From Pontibacter flavimaris (GTDB lineage Bacteria > Bacteroidota > Bacteroidia > Cytophagales > Hymenobacteraceae): a DNA stretch of 64,000 nucleotides. Location of the stretch: assembly GCF_001907195.1 (NCBI RefSeq), contig NZ_LVWA01000005.1, positions 620,001 through 684,000 on the forward strand, written 5' to 3'. Positions 1-8,259 of the stretch are shown one piece after another; within the stretch, counting starts at the first letter, position 1; the number at the start of each line of letters is the position of its first letter. The notes under the pieces are model-generated. The model was not told where the DNA came from. It saw only the letters and a list, made by a program, of their open reading frames with translations, and did no database searches. A program made the translations under genes and the position numbers.

Positions 1-129
1 AAAGTACAAAATTCCATGAGGAAAAAAACGACTTGCAGCCTTGGCTTACAAATATTTTATGTATATTTCCTTCAACTGATTTTTACAATATTTTGTTTCT
101 ATTTTCCAATTAAATATTAAAAATTAACT

Positions 130-1803
130 ATGAATCTGGAATTAGCGGATAAACACCGAGAAACGCTGCAAAAAGCAGTGCAAGCCCTGCACACCCGTAC
201 GTTCTTTGCCCATTACCCCGAGAACCCATCACCGGAGGTTTATGGAGAGACAGCCGACAAAGAAGGCCGTGAGAAGTATAAATCCTTTCTGAACAATAAG
301 TTTACCGAGCTGCTGCAAGAGGGGGAGCAGGCCTGGGTGGGGCAGGAGGAGTCGCCGTACGAGCAGCAGGAGCTGGGCGTGAAGTACCCTTTCTTTGAAC
401 CGGAGACCCTCATCAGCCGCGCCGAGGAAGCCTTTCACCAGTGGCGTAAGGTTAAACCTGTGGATCGCGCAGCCATACTTGTGGAGGCGCTGGAGCGGAT
501 AAAAACCCGCTTTTTTGACATTGCCTATGCTACCATGCACACCACCGGCCAGGCCTACCTGATGTCGTTCCAGGCCTCGGGTCCGCACGCTGCTGACCGT
601 GCGCTGGAGGCAGTGGCCGCCGGCTACGAGGAGCAGACCCGATTTCCGGAGAGCGCCGAGTGGGAAAAGCCGATGGGCAAGTATAACCTGAAGCTGAACA
701 AGACCTGGAAAGCCGTGCCCAAAGGTATCGCGCTGGTGATCGGCTGCTCCACCTTCCCGACCTGGAACACCGTGCCCGGCATGTTTGCCAGCCTGGTTAC
801 CGGTAACCCGGTTATCGTGAAGCCGCACCCCAAAGCCGTGCTGCCGATTGCCATTGTGGTGGCTGAGGTCCAGCGGGTGCTGCAGGAGAACGGCCTGAAC
901 CCGAACATTTGTCAATTAAGTGTGGACGCCGATGACCGCCTGATCACGAAGGAACTGGCCGAGAACCCGAAGGTGAAGCTGATTGACTATACCGGCGGAA
1001 CCGAGTTCGGGAACTACGTGGAGCGCCTGCCGGGCAAAACTACCTTCACGGAGAAGACTGGTGTAAACTCCATCATACTTGACTCTGTGGAGGACCTGGA
1101 CAAGGTGGTGCAGAACCTGGCCTTCTCCCTGACCTTATACTCCGGGCAGATGTGCACGGCGCCGCAGAACTTCTTCGTGCCTGAAACCGGCGTGAAAGTA
1201 GCGGGCGAGACAGTGCCCTACGAGCAGGTCGTGGAGAAGCTTGCCGGAGCCGTAACCGCCCTGGTGAATAACCCAAAAGCTGCACCGCATATCCTGGGGG
1301 CCATCCAGAACCCGGCCACGGCCGAGCGCGTGCAGGGTGCCGCCTCTGTAAAGGGGCGCCAGGTACTGAGCAGCTGCGATTTTGAAAACCCGATGTTCTC
1401 CAACGCCCGCACCTGCACGCCGGTGATCTATGAGGTGGACGCCACGGAGAAGGAAAGCTACAGTCGTGAGCTTTTCGGGCCGGTAGCCCTGATCATCAAG
1501 ACAAAGAGCACGGATCAAAGTATAGAGCTGGCCAAGGAAATGGCTATGAACTACGGGGCCATCTCGTGCGGCGCCTATACCACCGACCCGCAAGTGAAAG
1601 AGAAGATCATGGATGAGATGGGGCTGGCCGGCACTCCGGTGAGCTTTAACCTGACGGGCGGCATCTATGTGAACCAGAACGCGAGCTTCTCCGACTTCCA
1701 CGTGACGGGCGGTAACCCGGCCGGCAACGCTTCCTTCACCAACCCTGAGTTCGTGATCAAGCGCTTTACCTGGGTAGGTTTCCGGGAGCCGGTAATGGGC
1801 TAA
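130..1803 (+). CDS. paaN: PaaN-type aldehyde dehydrogenase family protein
   Basis: A 557-residue protein of the aldehyde dehydrogenase superfamily, closest to the PaaN branch associated with phenylacetate degradation. It has no signal peptide and should be cytoplasmic. The nucleotide-binding region is around residues 195-250 (VIGCSTFPTWNT, then NPVIVKPHPKAVLP, where K is the conserved cofactor-binding lysine). The catalytic cysteine is Cys342 in YSGQMCTAP, and a conserved Glu lies in the TEKTGVNS segment. The length fits PaaN, which has a longer N-terminus than ordinary ALDHs. The ATG at 130 follows an AT-rich leader without a clear Shine-Dalgarno. No other paa gene lies downstream, and anything upstream is outside the window, so the pathway link rests on family similarity. 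A perfect hairpin ends the gene. Confidence 0.85.
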   Translation: MNLELADKHRETLQKAVQALHTRTFFAHYPENPSPEVYGETADKEGREKYKSFLNNKFTELLQEGEQAWVGQEESPYEQQELGVKYPFFEPETLISRAEEAFHQWRKVKPVDRAAILVEALERIKTRFFDIAYATMHTTGQAYLMSFQASGPHAADRALEAVAAGYEEQTRFPESAEWEKPMGKYNLKLNKTWKAVPKGIALVIGCSTFPTWNTVPGMFASLVTGNPVIVKPHPKAVLPIAIVVAEVQRVLQENGLNPNICQLSVDADDRLITKELAENPKVKLIDYTGGTEFGNYVERLPGKTTFTEKTGVNSIILDSVEDLDKVVQNLAFSLTLYSGQMCTAPQNFFVPETGVKVAGETVPYEQVVEKLAGAVTALVNNPKAAPHILGAIQNPATAERVQGAASVKGRQVLSSCDFENPMFSNARTCTPVIYEVDATEKESYSRELFGPVALIIKTKSTDQSIELAKEMAMNYGAISCGAYTTDPQVKEKIMDEMGLAGTPVSFNLTGGIYVNQNASFSDFHVTGGNPAGNASFTNPEFVIKRFTWVGFREPVMG

Positions 1804-1823
1804 AAGTATAAAACCATACTTGC

Positions 1824-1859
1824 AAAAATCCCCTGCAGCCGTTGCCGCAGGGGATTTTT
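1824..1859. terminator. Bidirectional terminator between convergent genes
   Basis: A perfect 13-bp inverted repeat (1824-1836 with 1847-1859) has a GC-rich core CCCCTGC/GCAGGGG flanked by A5 on the left and T5 on the right. It can terminate paaN from the left and the convergent small gene from the right. Confidence 0.85.
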
Positions 1860-1877
1860 AATTTTCTATCAGATTGT

Positions 1878-2183
1878 TTACTTCATCAGGCCGTCAGCAT
1901 CGTTGTGGAGGTTGTTGATGTTATGGTGCAGGTCGCTCCAGTGCTGCTGTTGGTTGTTGGGGTCGCCCATCTTCTGCGCGATCAGTTCCCGCTTGCGCTC
2001 CAAACCGGCAATGTGCTCGTGGTACGTATGGTTCGAGTCGGCGGCAGTGGCGTTCGCGCGTGCTTTCAGGGTCTTTATCTTGTTCTCAAGCTCATCCAGG
2101 CTCTTCTGCACTTCGCCCTTGGTCAGGTGGTCCGGGGCGCGCATGTTCTCGGGTTTTATAGGGTAGTTATCCATAGTATTCAT
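1878..2183 (-). CDS. Small charged coiled-coil protein, unknown function
   Basis: A 101-residue hydrophilic protein with no signal peptide. Residues about 20-75 are heptad-like and rich in Glu/Lys/Leu (KSLDELENKIKTLKARA, then HIAGLERKRELIAQKMG), which suggests a helical hairpin or coiled coil. The C-terminus is Asn/His/Gln-rich. The start at 2183 (MNTMDNYPIK) is preferred over a longer ORF reaching 2306, whose extra residues look non-coding. An alternative ATG lies three codons further in. A function cannot be assigned. It converges on paaN and shares its terminator. Confidence 0.6.
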   Translation of the reverse strand: MNTMDNYPIKPENMRAPDHLTKGEVQKSLDELENKIKTLKARANATAADSNHTYHEHIAGLERKRELIAQKMGDPNNQQQHWSDLHHNINNLHNDADGLMK

Positions 2184-2507
2184 ACTTTGTTTAAGATCTG
2201 CCCACAGGGGCACTTTCCCTATTACTCGGATTTTGCCCAAAAGGATGTGCAGGCAATGCACCTTGTCGGAAGTATGCGCTTGTACTGAGGCAGGGCGGCA
2301 CGGCAAGATAGGCTGCCTGAACAGGCTGTTCCTGCCAGCCGGTGGGCTGGTGCAGGGCAGGACGCCGCCGTTGTGCAGATTTAATTTTACGGGACTAAAG
2401 TTTGATATTAGCGGCAGGAGTGCGATATTCGCGGAAACATAGACGAAGTTGGCTTCACTGAAGGCAAGGTGGGTGCGACTGGTAAACTGCGATAGGAAAA
2501 AGGCATT

Positions 2508-2957
2508 ATGAACAACTTAATAAAGCCGTACGACCACCCTCTGGACCTGGTGTTGCTGGTAGATGACGATGAGACGACGAATTACCTGAACGAGCGTTTG
2601 CTCAAGGAAATGCAGGTGGCCAAGGAGATTCTGGCTCTAAAGAACGGAAAGGAGGCCCTGACCTACCTGACCAAGGTGGAGGAACCTAACGCAGGTGCCG
2701 AGTACAAGCGCCCCGACCTCATCTTCCTGGATATAAAAATGCCCGTGATGGATGGCTTCTCTTTTCTGGATGAGTACCATAAACTGAAGGGCGAAGAGGC
2801 AGACCCGGTGATCATCTTGATGCTCACGTCCTCAGCCAGCTTTTACGACCTGGAGAAACTTAAAACGTTCCGGAAGGTGAGAAAGCATTTCTCGAAGGCG
2901 CTCACGAAGCACGATGTGAACGAGATCATGAAGGAGTTTTTCAGGAAGAATCAATAA
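2508..2957 (+). CDS. Receiver-only response regulator (CheY-like)
   Basis: A 149-residue single-domain receiver protein. The acidic pocket is at residues 19-21 (VDDDE), the phospho-acceptor Asp75 lies in LIFLDIKMPVMDG, the switch Thr/Ser in MLTSSAS, and the conserved Lys in FSKALTK. It has no output domain, so it must act by protein-protein contact or as a phosphate shuttle. It converges on the histidine kinase at 2996-4345 with only 38 nt between them, so the kinase is an obvious candidate partner (inference). The start is the ATG at 2508 after an AGGAAAAAGG stretch that could serve as a ribosome-binding site. Confidence 0.85.
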   Translation: MNNLIKPYDHPLDLVLLVDDDETTNYLNERLLKEMQVAKEILALKNGKEALTYLTKVEEPNAGAEYKRPDLIFLDIKMPVMDGFSFLDEYHKLKGEEADPVIILMLTSSASFYDLEKLKTFRKVRKHFSKALTKHDVNEIMKEFFRKNQ

Positions 2958-2963
2958 GAGGAG

Positions 2964-2989
2964 GTGCTGCAGAAATGTAGCACTTTTTT
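2964..2989 (+). terminator. Rho-independent terminator of the response regulator
   Basis: A short stem GTGCT/AGCAC (2964-2968 with 2979-2983) is followed by six T residues on the plus strand. The stem is weak but correctly placed, 7 nt after the stop codon. Confidence 0.5.
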
Positions 2990-2995
2990 AACGTC

Positions 2996-4345
2996 TTAAC
3001 TTTCCTGAATCAGCTCGGTCTTCGGCCAGGTAAAGGTAAAGCGGCTTCCGCGGCCCTGGGACTCTACCCATACCTTACCACCTTTTTCCTCCACAATCTT
3101 GCGCACGATGGACAAGCCAAGCCCCGAGCTGTCCGGTGTAGCGAACGACTGGCCGGTTTCGTACATGTTAAAGATCTCCTGCTGCGCTTCCGCAGCTATC
3201 CCAGGGCCATTATCCTCCACCGCGAAGTATAGCCACTCTTTCTCAGCCGTGTAAGTTACCTGCACCGTCGCCTGCTCCGGCTGGTCGTGGTACTTAATGG
3301 CATTGCTGATGAGGTTACTGAAAACCTGGTACAAGTATACTTCCTGCGTGTAGAGCACCGGCAGGTCCTCCTGCACCTCTATCCTGAATTGAGCCGGAAC
3401 ATTAAGCGAGGAGATGACCTGGTACAGCAACACCTGCAGGTCCAGTGCTTTTTTAGGCAGGTTGTGGTGCCCGGCCAGCGAGTAGGCAAGTATGCCCGTT
3501 ATCAGGCGGTCCATTTTCTGGGTTTGCTGCCGCAGCATCGGGAACACGCGGTTGGCCTCCTCCAGCTGCCCGGCCTCCAAACAGGCCTCCAGGGCAGTGG
3601 CTATGCCATTTATGTTCTGCAGCGGCGCGCGCAGGTCATGCGATACGGTGTGGGCGAAGGAATCCAGGCTCTGGTTCACCTCCTGCAGCAACTTGTTTCT
3701 CTGCTCGCGTTCCTCCAGCAGCTGGTTTATGTCCTGGTTATACTGCTGTAGCTGAGTGTTCAGGCGTCGGATTTCCTGCAGTTGCTGCTCCGCCTCCAGG
3801 TTGCGCAGGCGCAGCTGCTCGAGCACCTCCAGCAGCTGCATGTTCTGGCTTTTTATCTCCGCGTATGGCGATATATCCGTATCCTGCTCAAATTCCTGTA
3901 CCCAATTCTCCAGGGTGCCGCGACTGATGACGGGCCCTGTCTGCGGCAGCCGCTTAGAAAGCCGCACACGCGTGCCCCGCTCAAAATCACTCTCTATCTC
4001 GAACAGGTCCGTTAGCTTTTTGGAGTTGATGATGCCGGTGCCACGGACGTTGTGGCCATACTCTGAACGGGAAAGTATAAACTCCAGGTTGCCGATGCCG
4101 CGCCCCCGGTCCGTTACCAGCGCCTCCAGGTACTGGTAGCCGGCTACTTCCGTCAGGCTATACTGGATGGTGCCGTTTCCTACATACTCGATCACGTTTC
4201 GGCAGATCTCCGACACAGCCGTGGCAAACTTGGTCTGGTTGGCTTGCTGCATGCCCAGGCGCTCTGACAGTTGCATGGCGCGCTTGTAAGCCAGGACCAC
4301 GTCCAGCTCGTTGTTGATGTCTATTCTGAGGATACTGCGCTGCAT
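2996..4345 (-). CDS. Histidine kinase with an N-terminal RsbT-like ATPase domain
   Basis: A 449-residue soluble kinase with three parts. Residues 1-135 form an RsbT/RsbW-like ATP-binding domain (EICRNVIEY N-box, then TDRGRGIGNLE). Residues about 160-225 are a long Gln/Glu/Leu coiled coil. The C-terminus holds HisKA with phospho-acceptor His236 in AHTVSHDLRAPLQ and HATPase_c with NAIKYH, EDNGPGI and GLGLSI boxes. It has no membrane segment. It is the last gene of the rsbR-S-T operon, 6 nt after the phosphatase gene. Two ATPase folds in one chain suggest that stressosome release of an RsbT-like switch is wired to a phosphorelay ending in the neighbouring receiver protein; this wiring is inference. 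Confidence 0.85.
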   Translation of the reverse strand: MQRSILRIDINNELDVVLAYKRAMQLSERLGMQQANQTKFATAVSEICRNVIEYVGNGTIQYSLTEVAGYQYLEALVTDRGRGIGNLEFILSRSEYGHNVRGTGIINSKKLTDLFEIESDFERGTRVRLSKRLPQTGPVISRGTLENWVQEFEQDTDISPYAEIKSQNMQLLEVLEQLRLRNLEAEQQLQEIRRLNTQLQQYNQDINQLLEEREQRNKLLQEVNQSLDSFAHTVSHDLRAPLQNINGIATALEACLEAGQLEEANRVFPMLRQQTQKMDRLITGILAYSLAGHHNLPKKALDLQVLLYQVISSLNVPAQFRIEVQEDLPVLYTQEVYLYQVFSNLISNAIKYHDQPEQATVQVTYTAEKEWLYFAVEDNGPGIAAEAQQEIFNMYETGQSFATPDSSGLGLSIVRKIVEEKGGKVWVESQGRGSRFTFTWPKTELIQES

Positions 4346-4351
4346 CTGCCT

Positions 4352-5392
4352 TTATTTGCTCTTAAACACTACTACCAGGGTATCATCGGTTTGGCGGCTA
4401 TTGTCTTTATAGAGCAGGGCAGCCACTGTGGTTGGCAGGTGGCGGTTCAGCGGCTGGTACCTGCTCAGGTCCCACCTTGACTTGAGCCCGTCAGAGTGGA
4501 GTATCAGCATCCGGTTACGGCCCCACTCCAGCTCCTGGTTGTTGAGCGTATTGGGAATGTTGTGCCCCAGGATGCCGTTGTAGGAGATCAGGTTCTTATA
4601 CGGGCTATTCCCAAAGGGGCCATCGGGGGTATACAGTTTTCCGGCAATGTTACCAATGCCGCAGTAACTTAAGCGTTGGCTGGCGGCGCTTATGTTAACC
4701 GCAAAGCCCACAGCGCCACGCGATCGCTTAATATTCTGGTGAATAAGGCGCATAGCATCGGCAGGCAGCAGGGCGGGAGAGGAGTTAAAAGTCTGCACGG
4801 CCATCTGAGCGGCCTCGTGCGCATTAGCCCCATGCCCGAGCCCGTCCAGGGCCAGCAGGTATGCTTCCGTGCCCTTAATTGTGATGGACAGCCCGTCGCC
4901 GCAGAGCGTCTCATAAGGCTTTGGCACCAGCACATACCCGATGTCATGGTTTTTCGTGGCCTGCGCCGCGGCAGCGGCCTTGCTGTTCTTGTAGATCCTG
5001 GAAAGTATGATTGTGCCCACGCCCTGCTGTGAATACAGGTCAAAGACATCGGACTGCCTTTTAATGGCACCCAGGCCCTCGCCGGCGGTCCCAAAGGTGG
5101 AGACCCCGTCTTCCTGCATCCTGCCGGGGTCCGACATGCCGGGGCCACTATCAAGGCACAGCACCTCCATGCCATCGGCAGCACCGTTGCCCAGCGTACG
5201 CACCAGCAGTTCGCCACCTTGCGGGGCGTGCTTGGCCAGGTTAGAGGCCATCTCGGAAACCACGATATTTAGCTTCCCGACTTCGCTGGGCGCCATGCCG
5301 ATTCCTTCTGCTATGCGCGCAATCTCACGCTTGGCAATGCTGGCATACGACTTATCCGGTATCAGAAAACGCTGGTGTTGCCTAACGTCCAT
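4352..5392 (-). CDS. HATPase-SpoIIE fusion phosphatase (RsbX-like)
   Basis: A 346-residue protein with an N-terminal anti-sigma-type HATPase domain (residues 1-140: VSEMASNLAKHA N-box, LDSGPGMSDPG, and a glycine-rich GEGLGAIKR segment) and a C-terminal PP2C/SpoIIE phosphatase domain (about 160-345: DGLGHGANAHEAA metal-binding Asp, LHSDGLKSRWDLS). In characterised stressosomes RsbX dephosphorylates RsbR and RsbS to reset the complex; here that activity is fused to an RsbT-like domain. The start codon overlaps the end of rsbT by 11 nt, which suggests translational coupling. It is cytoplasmic, with no signal or membrane segment. Confidence 0.85.
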   Translation of the reverse strand: MDVRQHQRFLIPDKSYASIAKREIARIAEGIGMAPSEVGKLNIVVSEMASNLAKHAPQGGELLVRTLGNGAADGMEVLCLDSGPGMSDPGRMQEDGVSTFGTAGEGLGAIKRQSDVFDLYSQQGVGTIILSRIYKNSKAAAAAQATKNHDIGYVLVPKPYETLCGDGLSITIKGTEAYLLALDGLGHGANAHEAAQMAVQTFNSSPALLPADAMRLIHQNIKRSRGAVGFAVNISAASQRLSYCGIGNIAGKLYTPDGPFGNSPYKNLISYNGILGHNIPNTLNNQELEWGRNRMLILHSDGLKSRWDLSRYQPLNRHLPTTVAALLYKDNSRQTDDTLVVVFKSK

Positions 5393-5795
5393 TTTTCCAG
5401 TGAATTATGGTTACCGTAGTGCCTTCGCCGGTGGCGCTCTTGATGTCGAACTCGTTGACGAGGCGCTTTGCTCCAGGCAGGCCCAGGCCCAGGCTCTTGC
5501 CCGTGGAGAAGCCGTCGCGCATGGCCTGGTGTATATCGGCTATGCCGGGTCCCTCATCCACAAAAACAAGCCTTATGCCTGCCTGTGCGTTCTTGCTGAT
5601 GGTTTCCAGCACTACCTTTCCGCCGTTGGCATACTTGAGCATGTTCCGGACCAGCTCGCTTGCGGCGGTGATCAGCTTGGTCTGGTTTACCAGGCTCATT
5701 CCAATTTTAGTGCACATTTCGCGCACGCGGTTCCTGAAGGGTACTACATCCTGTTCTCGCACGATCTGCATCGTGTCTTTAGTCATCACTATCAT
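5382..5795 (-). CDS. rsbT: Serine/threonine kinase RsbT, stressosome switch protein
   Basis: A 137-residue GHKL-ATPase of the anti-sigma-factor kinase family. Visible boxes are ASELVRNMLKYANGG (N-box, Mg/ATP-binding Asn), FVDEGPGIAD (G1) and GLGLPGAKRLV (G2). In the known system RsbT phosphorylates RsbS and RsbR, leaves the complex and then activates a downstream partner. The gene overlaps rsbS by up to 17 nt and the phosphatase gene by 11 nt. Starts at 5795 or 5786 (MTKDTMQ) are both possible; the longer one is given. Confidence 0.85.
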   Translation of the reverse strand: MIVMTKDTMQIVREQDVVPFRNRVREMCTKIGMSLVNQTKLITAASELVRNMLKYANGGKVVLETISKNAQAGIRLVFVDEGPGIADIHQAMRDGFSTGKSLGLGLPGAKRLVNEFDIKSATGEGTTVTIIHWKNGR

Positions 5796-6186
5796 CCGGG
5801 CCCTCCTTCTCTTGTTCAGGATCTTCGAAGATGCCTATTTTGTCCTGAAGCAGCTCCATGCCCTTCTCCACATCCAGGGCCGTATACACGCCCTGCAGGG
5901 TGAGGCCAAGCTCCACCAGCGTAATGGCTACGGCGGGCTGCATGCCCACCACCACTGTTTCAGCATCCATGATCCGCGACATTGAGGCGATGTTACCCAG
6001 AATGCGGCCCATAAAAGAATCTACTATACTTACTGCGGAAATATCGATGAGTACGCCCCTCGCCCCGGTTTTGCTCACCATGCTGATGAGGTCGTTCTCC
6101 AGGGTAAGGGCCAGCCGGTCGTACAGGTCTACCTGAATGGTGACAAGCAGGAACGGCCCCATCTTCAGAATTGGAATTCTATCCAT
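5779..6186 (-). CDS. rsbS: Stressosome scaffold protein RsbS (STAS domain)
   Basis: A 135-residue single STAS-domain protein. The signature is the segment VLIDISAVSIVDSFMGR; the Ser in VDSF occupies the position phosphorylated by RsbT in characterised RsbS proteins. With RsbR it would form the stressosome core. The tail after about residue 115 is acidic (EDPEQEKEGPDDSDD) and longer than in Bacillus RsbS. It lies 10 nt downstream of rsbR in the same operon. Confidence 0.87.
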   Translation of the reverse strand: MDRIPILKMGPFLLVTIQVDLYDRLALTLENDLISMVSKTGARGVLIDISAVSIVDSFMGRILGNIASMSRIMDAETVVVGMQPAVAITLVELGLTLQGVYTALDVEKGMELLQDKIGIFEDPEQEKEGPDDSDD

Positions 6187-6196
6187 GTTGCTTATA

Positions 6197-7069
6197 CTAT
6201 CGGCCTATGTGGAAGCCTGTGTTCTTGCTTATTTTTCTTACCTCTACGCTGCGCATGCTAAAGGCTAGCTGCAGTGCGCTGGCCAGGCTTGCTTTTGTTT
6301 TGATGTTGCTCAGGTCGATGCCCAGGTGCACGATGGTTTGGGCGATCTCGGCGCGGATGCCGCTGATGATACACTCCGCACCCATCAGGCGCGTGGCGCT
6401 CACGGTTTTGATCAGGTGCTGGGCCACCAGCGAGTCTACCGCAGGCACGCCGGAGATATCCAGAATAGCGATGCTGCTGCCTGTGTTCACAATTTCCTGT
6501 AGCAGGTTCTCCATCACGATCTGGGTGCGGGCGCTGTCCAGGGTGCCGATGATCGGCAGGGCCAGGATGCCTTCCCACACGCGGATAACCGGAGTGGAGA
6601 TCTCATTGATTTCATCTGTCTGGCGCAGGATCACCTCTTCGCGCCCTTTAATGTAGGTATCGAACGTCACCATGCTCAGCATATCGAGCAGGTTGTTTAC
6701 GGTAAGCAGTTCCTTGTAAAGCACCTCCGGTTGCTCGCTATACTTGTCCTGAAGCACGGTGATGATGGCCTGCTTGAGGCTAAGCACGTACATGCCGGTT
6801 TCGCGCGGGCTAAAACCCTGGCGGGCGCGGGTAATGGAAATATCGCTCAGTATCTCTACCACCGGCTCATACTCCGGCGCATAAATGTTATCCACGTTGC
6901 CCCCCGCCGTGGCGCGGGAAAGGCCGTTTATCAGCTCGTCAGACTGGCGGCGCAGCTCTTCGTTCGAGATAAGGTCATCACGCAGCGAGGTGTCTGAAAG
7001 CTGGTTCTGCATCCAGTTCTCTAATATTTTCTTCTTGTTGTTCTGTAATAACTGAGCTATTGTGTTCAT
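6197..7069 (-). CDS. rsbR: RsbR-family stressosome sensor protein
   Basis: A 290-residue protein with an all-helical N-terminal sensor domain (residues 1-150; RsbRD-like, starting MNTIAQLLQNNKKKILENW) and a C-terminal STAS domain (about 165-280). The STAS core reads ILDISGVPAVDSLVAQ, with Ser where many RsbR proteins have the phosphorylated Thr, followed by GIRAEIAQTIVHLGI, which keeps the second phosphorylatable Thr. It is the first gene of a five-gene minus-strand operon. What it senses cannot be told from the sequence. No sigB, rsbV, rsbW or rsbU lies in the window, so the output is probably the phosphatase/kinase pair encoded downstream. Confidence 0.87.
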   Translation of the reverse strand: MNTIAQLLQNNKKKILENWMQNQLSDTSLRDDLISNEELRRQSDELINGLSRATAGGNVDNIYAPEYEPVVEILSDISITRARQGFSPRETGMYVLSLKQAIITVLQDKYSEQPEVLYKELLTVNNLLDMLSMVTFDTYIKGREEVILRQTDEINEISTPVIRVWEGILALPIIGTLDSARTQIVMENLLQEIVNTGSSIAILDISGVPAVDSLVAQHLIKTVSATRLMGAECIISGIRAEIAQTIVHLGIDLSNIKTKASLASALQLAFSMRSVEVRKISKNTGFHIGR

Positions 7070-7352
7070 ATATGGGTGTTGAGATTATATGCTTTTCGTG
7101 TTGAAGATTTGTTATGCTAAAGGTACAAAATGTAAGGAGGAGTCGTGCTGAAAATATTTGGCACGTATAGCTCCGGCAATCCTTTTGATAGCCCATACAT
7201 ACGGGGCAAAGGCAGAAAGGTAGATGAAGTATAAAATAAGCGACATTTTTTGATGGCCGGGGAAAGGTAGGGGAAAAGGAAAAAATCCCTTCATCAAAAG
7301 TATAAGTTCATACTTTGCATGCGCACAATGCGGCTCGCGGCACTGCTTTAAA

Positions 7353-7385
7353 TAAAAAAGGCCTTCTACTGAAAGTAGAAGGCCT
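7353..7385 (-). terminator. Rho-independent terminator of tRNA-Pro
   Basis: A perfect 11-bp stem (7359-7369 with 7375-7385) has a 5-nt loop, followed on the minus strand by a run of six T residues (plus-strand A run 7354-7359). It lies 8 nt beyond the tRNA 3' end. Confidence 0.9.
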
Positions 7386-7392
7386 GTCTTCG

Positions 7393-7466
7393 TCGGAGTG
7401 GCGGGATTCGAACCCACGACCTCCAGCACCCCATGCTGGCGCGATACCAGGCTACGCTACACCCCG
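7393..7466 (-). tRNA. tRNA-Pro (anticodon GGG)
   Basis: Read on the minus strand, the acceptor stem CGGGGTG pairs with CACTCCG, the anticodon stem CCAGC/GCTGG encloses the loop ATGGGGT (anticodon GGG), and the T arm GTGGG-TTCGAAT-CCCGC is canonical. The discriminator base is A, and CCA is not encoded. The length is 74 nt. The gene is flanked downstream by a strong terminator. Confidence 0.95.
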
Positions 7467-7642
7467 ATTCAGGATGCCAAATTAAAACGACGCCGCTACA
7501 TATGCAAAGGTTTGCCTTTCTAAATGTTTATACATGCCATAAGGTGGCATCTAACCCGATGCCTTCGTTTGCCGGGTTTATACTTTGCCAGCCGAAGTCC
7601 GGTGGCTGAAAACGCTGGAGGTCAGCCGGCGTATAGTCTGTA

Positions 7643-7669
7643 AAGTATAAGTATAAAGTATAAAGTATA
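7643..7669. repeat. Four tandem copies of AAGTATA upstream of a lipoprotein gene
   Basis: AAGTATA occurs at 7643, 7649, 7656 and 7663, so four copies lie within 27 nt, just before the ATG at 7675. The same heptamer recurs singly across the whole window. Confidence 0.8.
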
Positions 7670-7674
7670 GCAGA

Positions 7675-8226
7675 ATGCAGAAAACGATAAAACCATACTT
7701 GCTCTTAAGCATGTTGTGCCTGCTTGTGGCGGCATGTTCGCCGGTAAGGGTGCTGGATGTAGAGGCAGACCAGGGATTCCATCTCTCCAACTATAAAACC
7801 TTTGATTTTTATGAAGTAGAAAGCAGCGGGGTAGAACTGGAGCCTTACGCTTCGCAACTCGACCACGTAAAGCAGGAGATAAGCCGGCAGCTGGAGCAGC
7901 GGGGCCTGAGCCGCAGCACCGCTCAGCCAGACCTGAAGATAAACCTGGGAGTAGTGGTGGCCGAAAAAGTACAGACGCGCGAAACGAACATCCTCACCGA
8001 CCCGCCTTTCTACATGGGGCAGCGCCGCTATACCTGGAAGAGCGAGGAAATAGAGGTGCGCCGCTACCAGCAAGGCACCCTGTCGCTGCACCTGGTGGAT
8101 AATGCCCGCAACGAACTGGTGTGGCAGGGAGCGGCAGAAGGGGTGATCCCGGACGATAACTCGGCCAAGCTGCAAAAGCGCATCAGCGAAGGCATACAGA
8201 AACTCATCCAGGAAATCCCACAGTAA
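7675..8226 (+). CDS. DUF4136-family lipoprotein
   Basis: A 183-residue exported lipoprotein. The signal peptide ends in the lipobox LLVAACS (lipidated Cys at about residue 22). The mature part shows the DUF4136 pattern: NYKTFDFYE near the start, a middle region with LEQRGLSRSTAQPDLKINL, and a C-terminal SLHLVDNARNELVWQGAAEG followed by paired helices. Members are small outer-envelope proteins of unknown function common in Bacteroidota. It stands alone, with an AAGTATA repeat upstream and a strong terminator downstream. Confidence 0.85.
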   Translation: MQKTIKPYLLLSMLCLLVAACSPVRVLDVEADQGFHLSNYKTFDFYEVESSGVELEPYASQLDHVKQEISRQLEQRGLSRSTAQPDLKINLGVVVAEKVQTRETNILTDPPFYMGQRRYTWKSEEIEVRRYQQGTLSLHLVDNARNELVWQGAAEGVIPDDNSAKLQKRISEGIQKLIQEIPQ

Positions 8227-8229
8227 GCA

Positions 8230-8259
8230 GGAAGGCAGCCGCAGCTGCCTTCCGTTTTA
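8230..8259 (+). terminator. Rho-independent terminator
   Basis: A perfect 10-bp stem GGAAGGCAGC/GCTGCCTTCC (8230-8239 with 8244-8253) with loop CGCA is followed by GTTTTAT. It starts 4 nt after the lipoprotein stop and separates it from the convergent acetyltransferase. Confidence 0.85.

Noticed and set aside
229..915. Antisense ORF of 228 residues opposite paaN
   Set aside because: Composition and repeats match antisense reading of the ALDH gene; no independent support.
7112..7429. Minus-strand ORF of 105 residues starting MLEVVGSNPATPTK
   Set aside because: It is read through tRNA-Pro and its terminator; the start is the translated T arm and anticodon arm of the tRNA, a well-known artefact.
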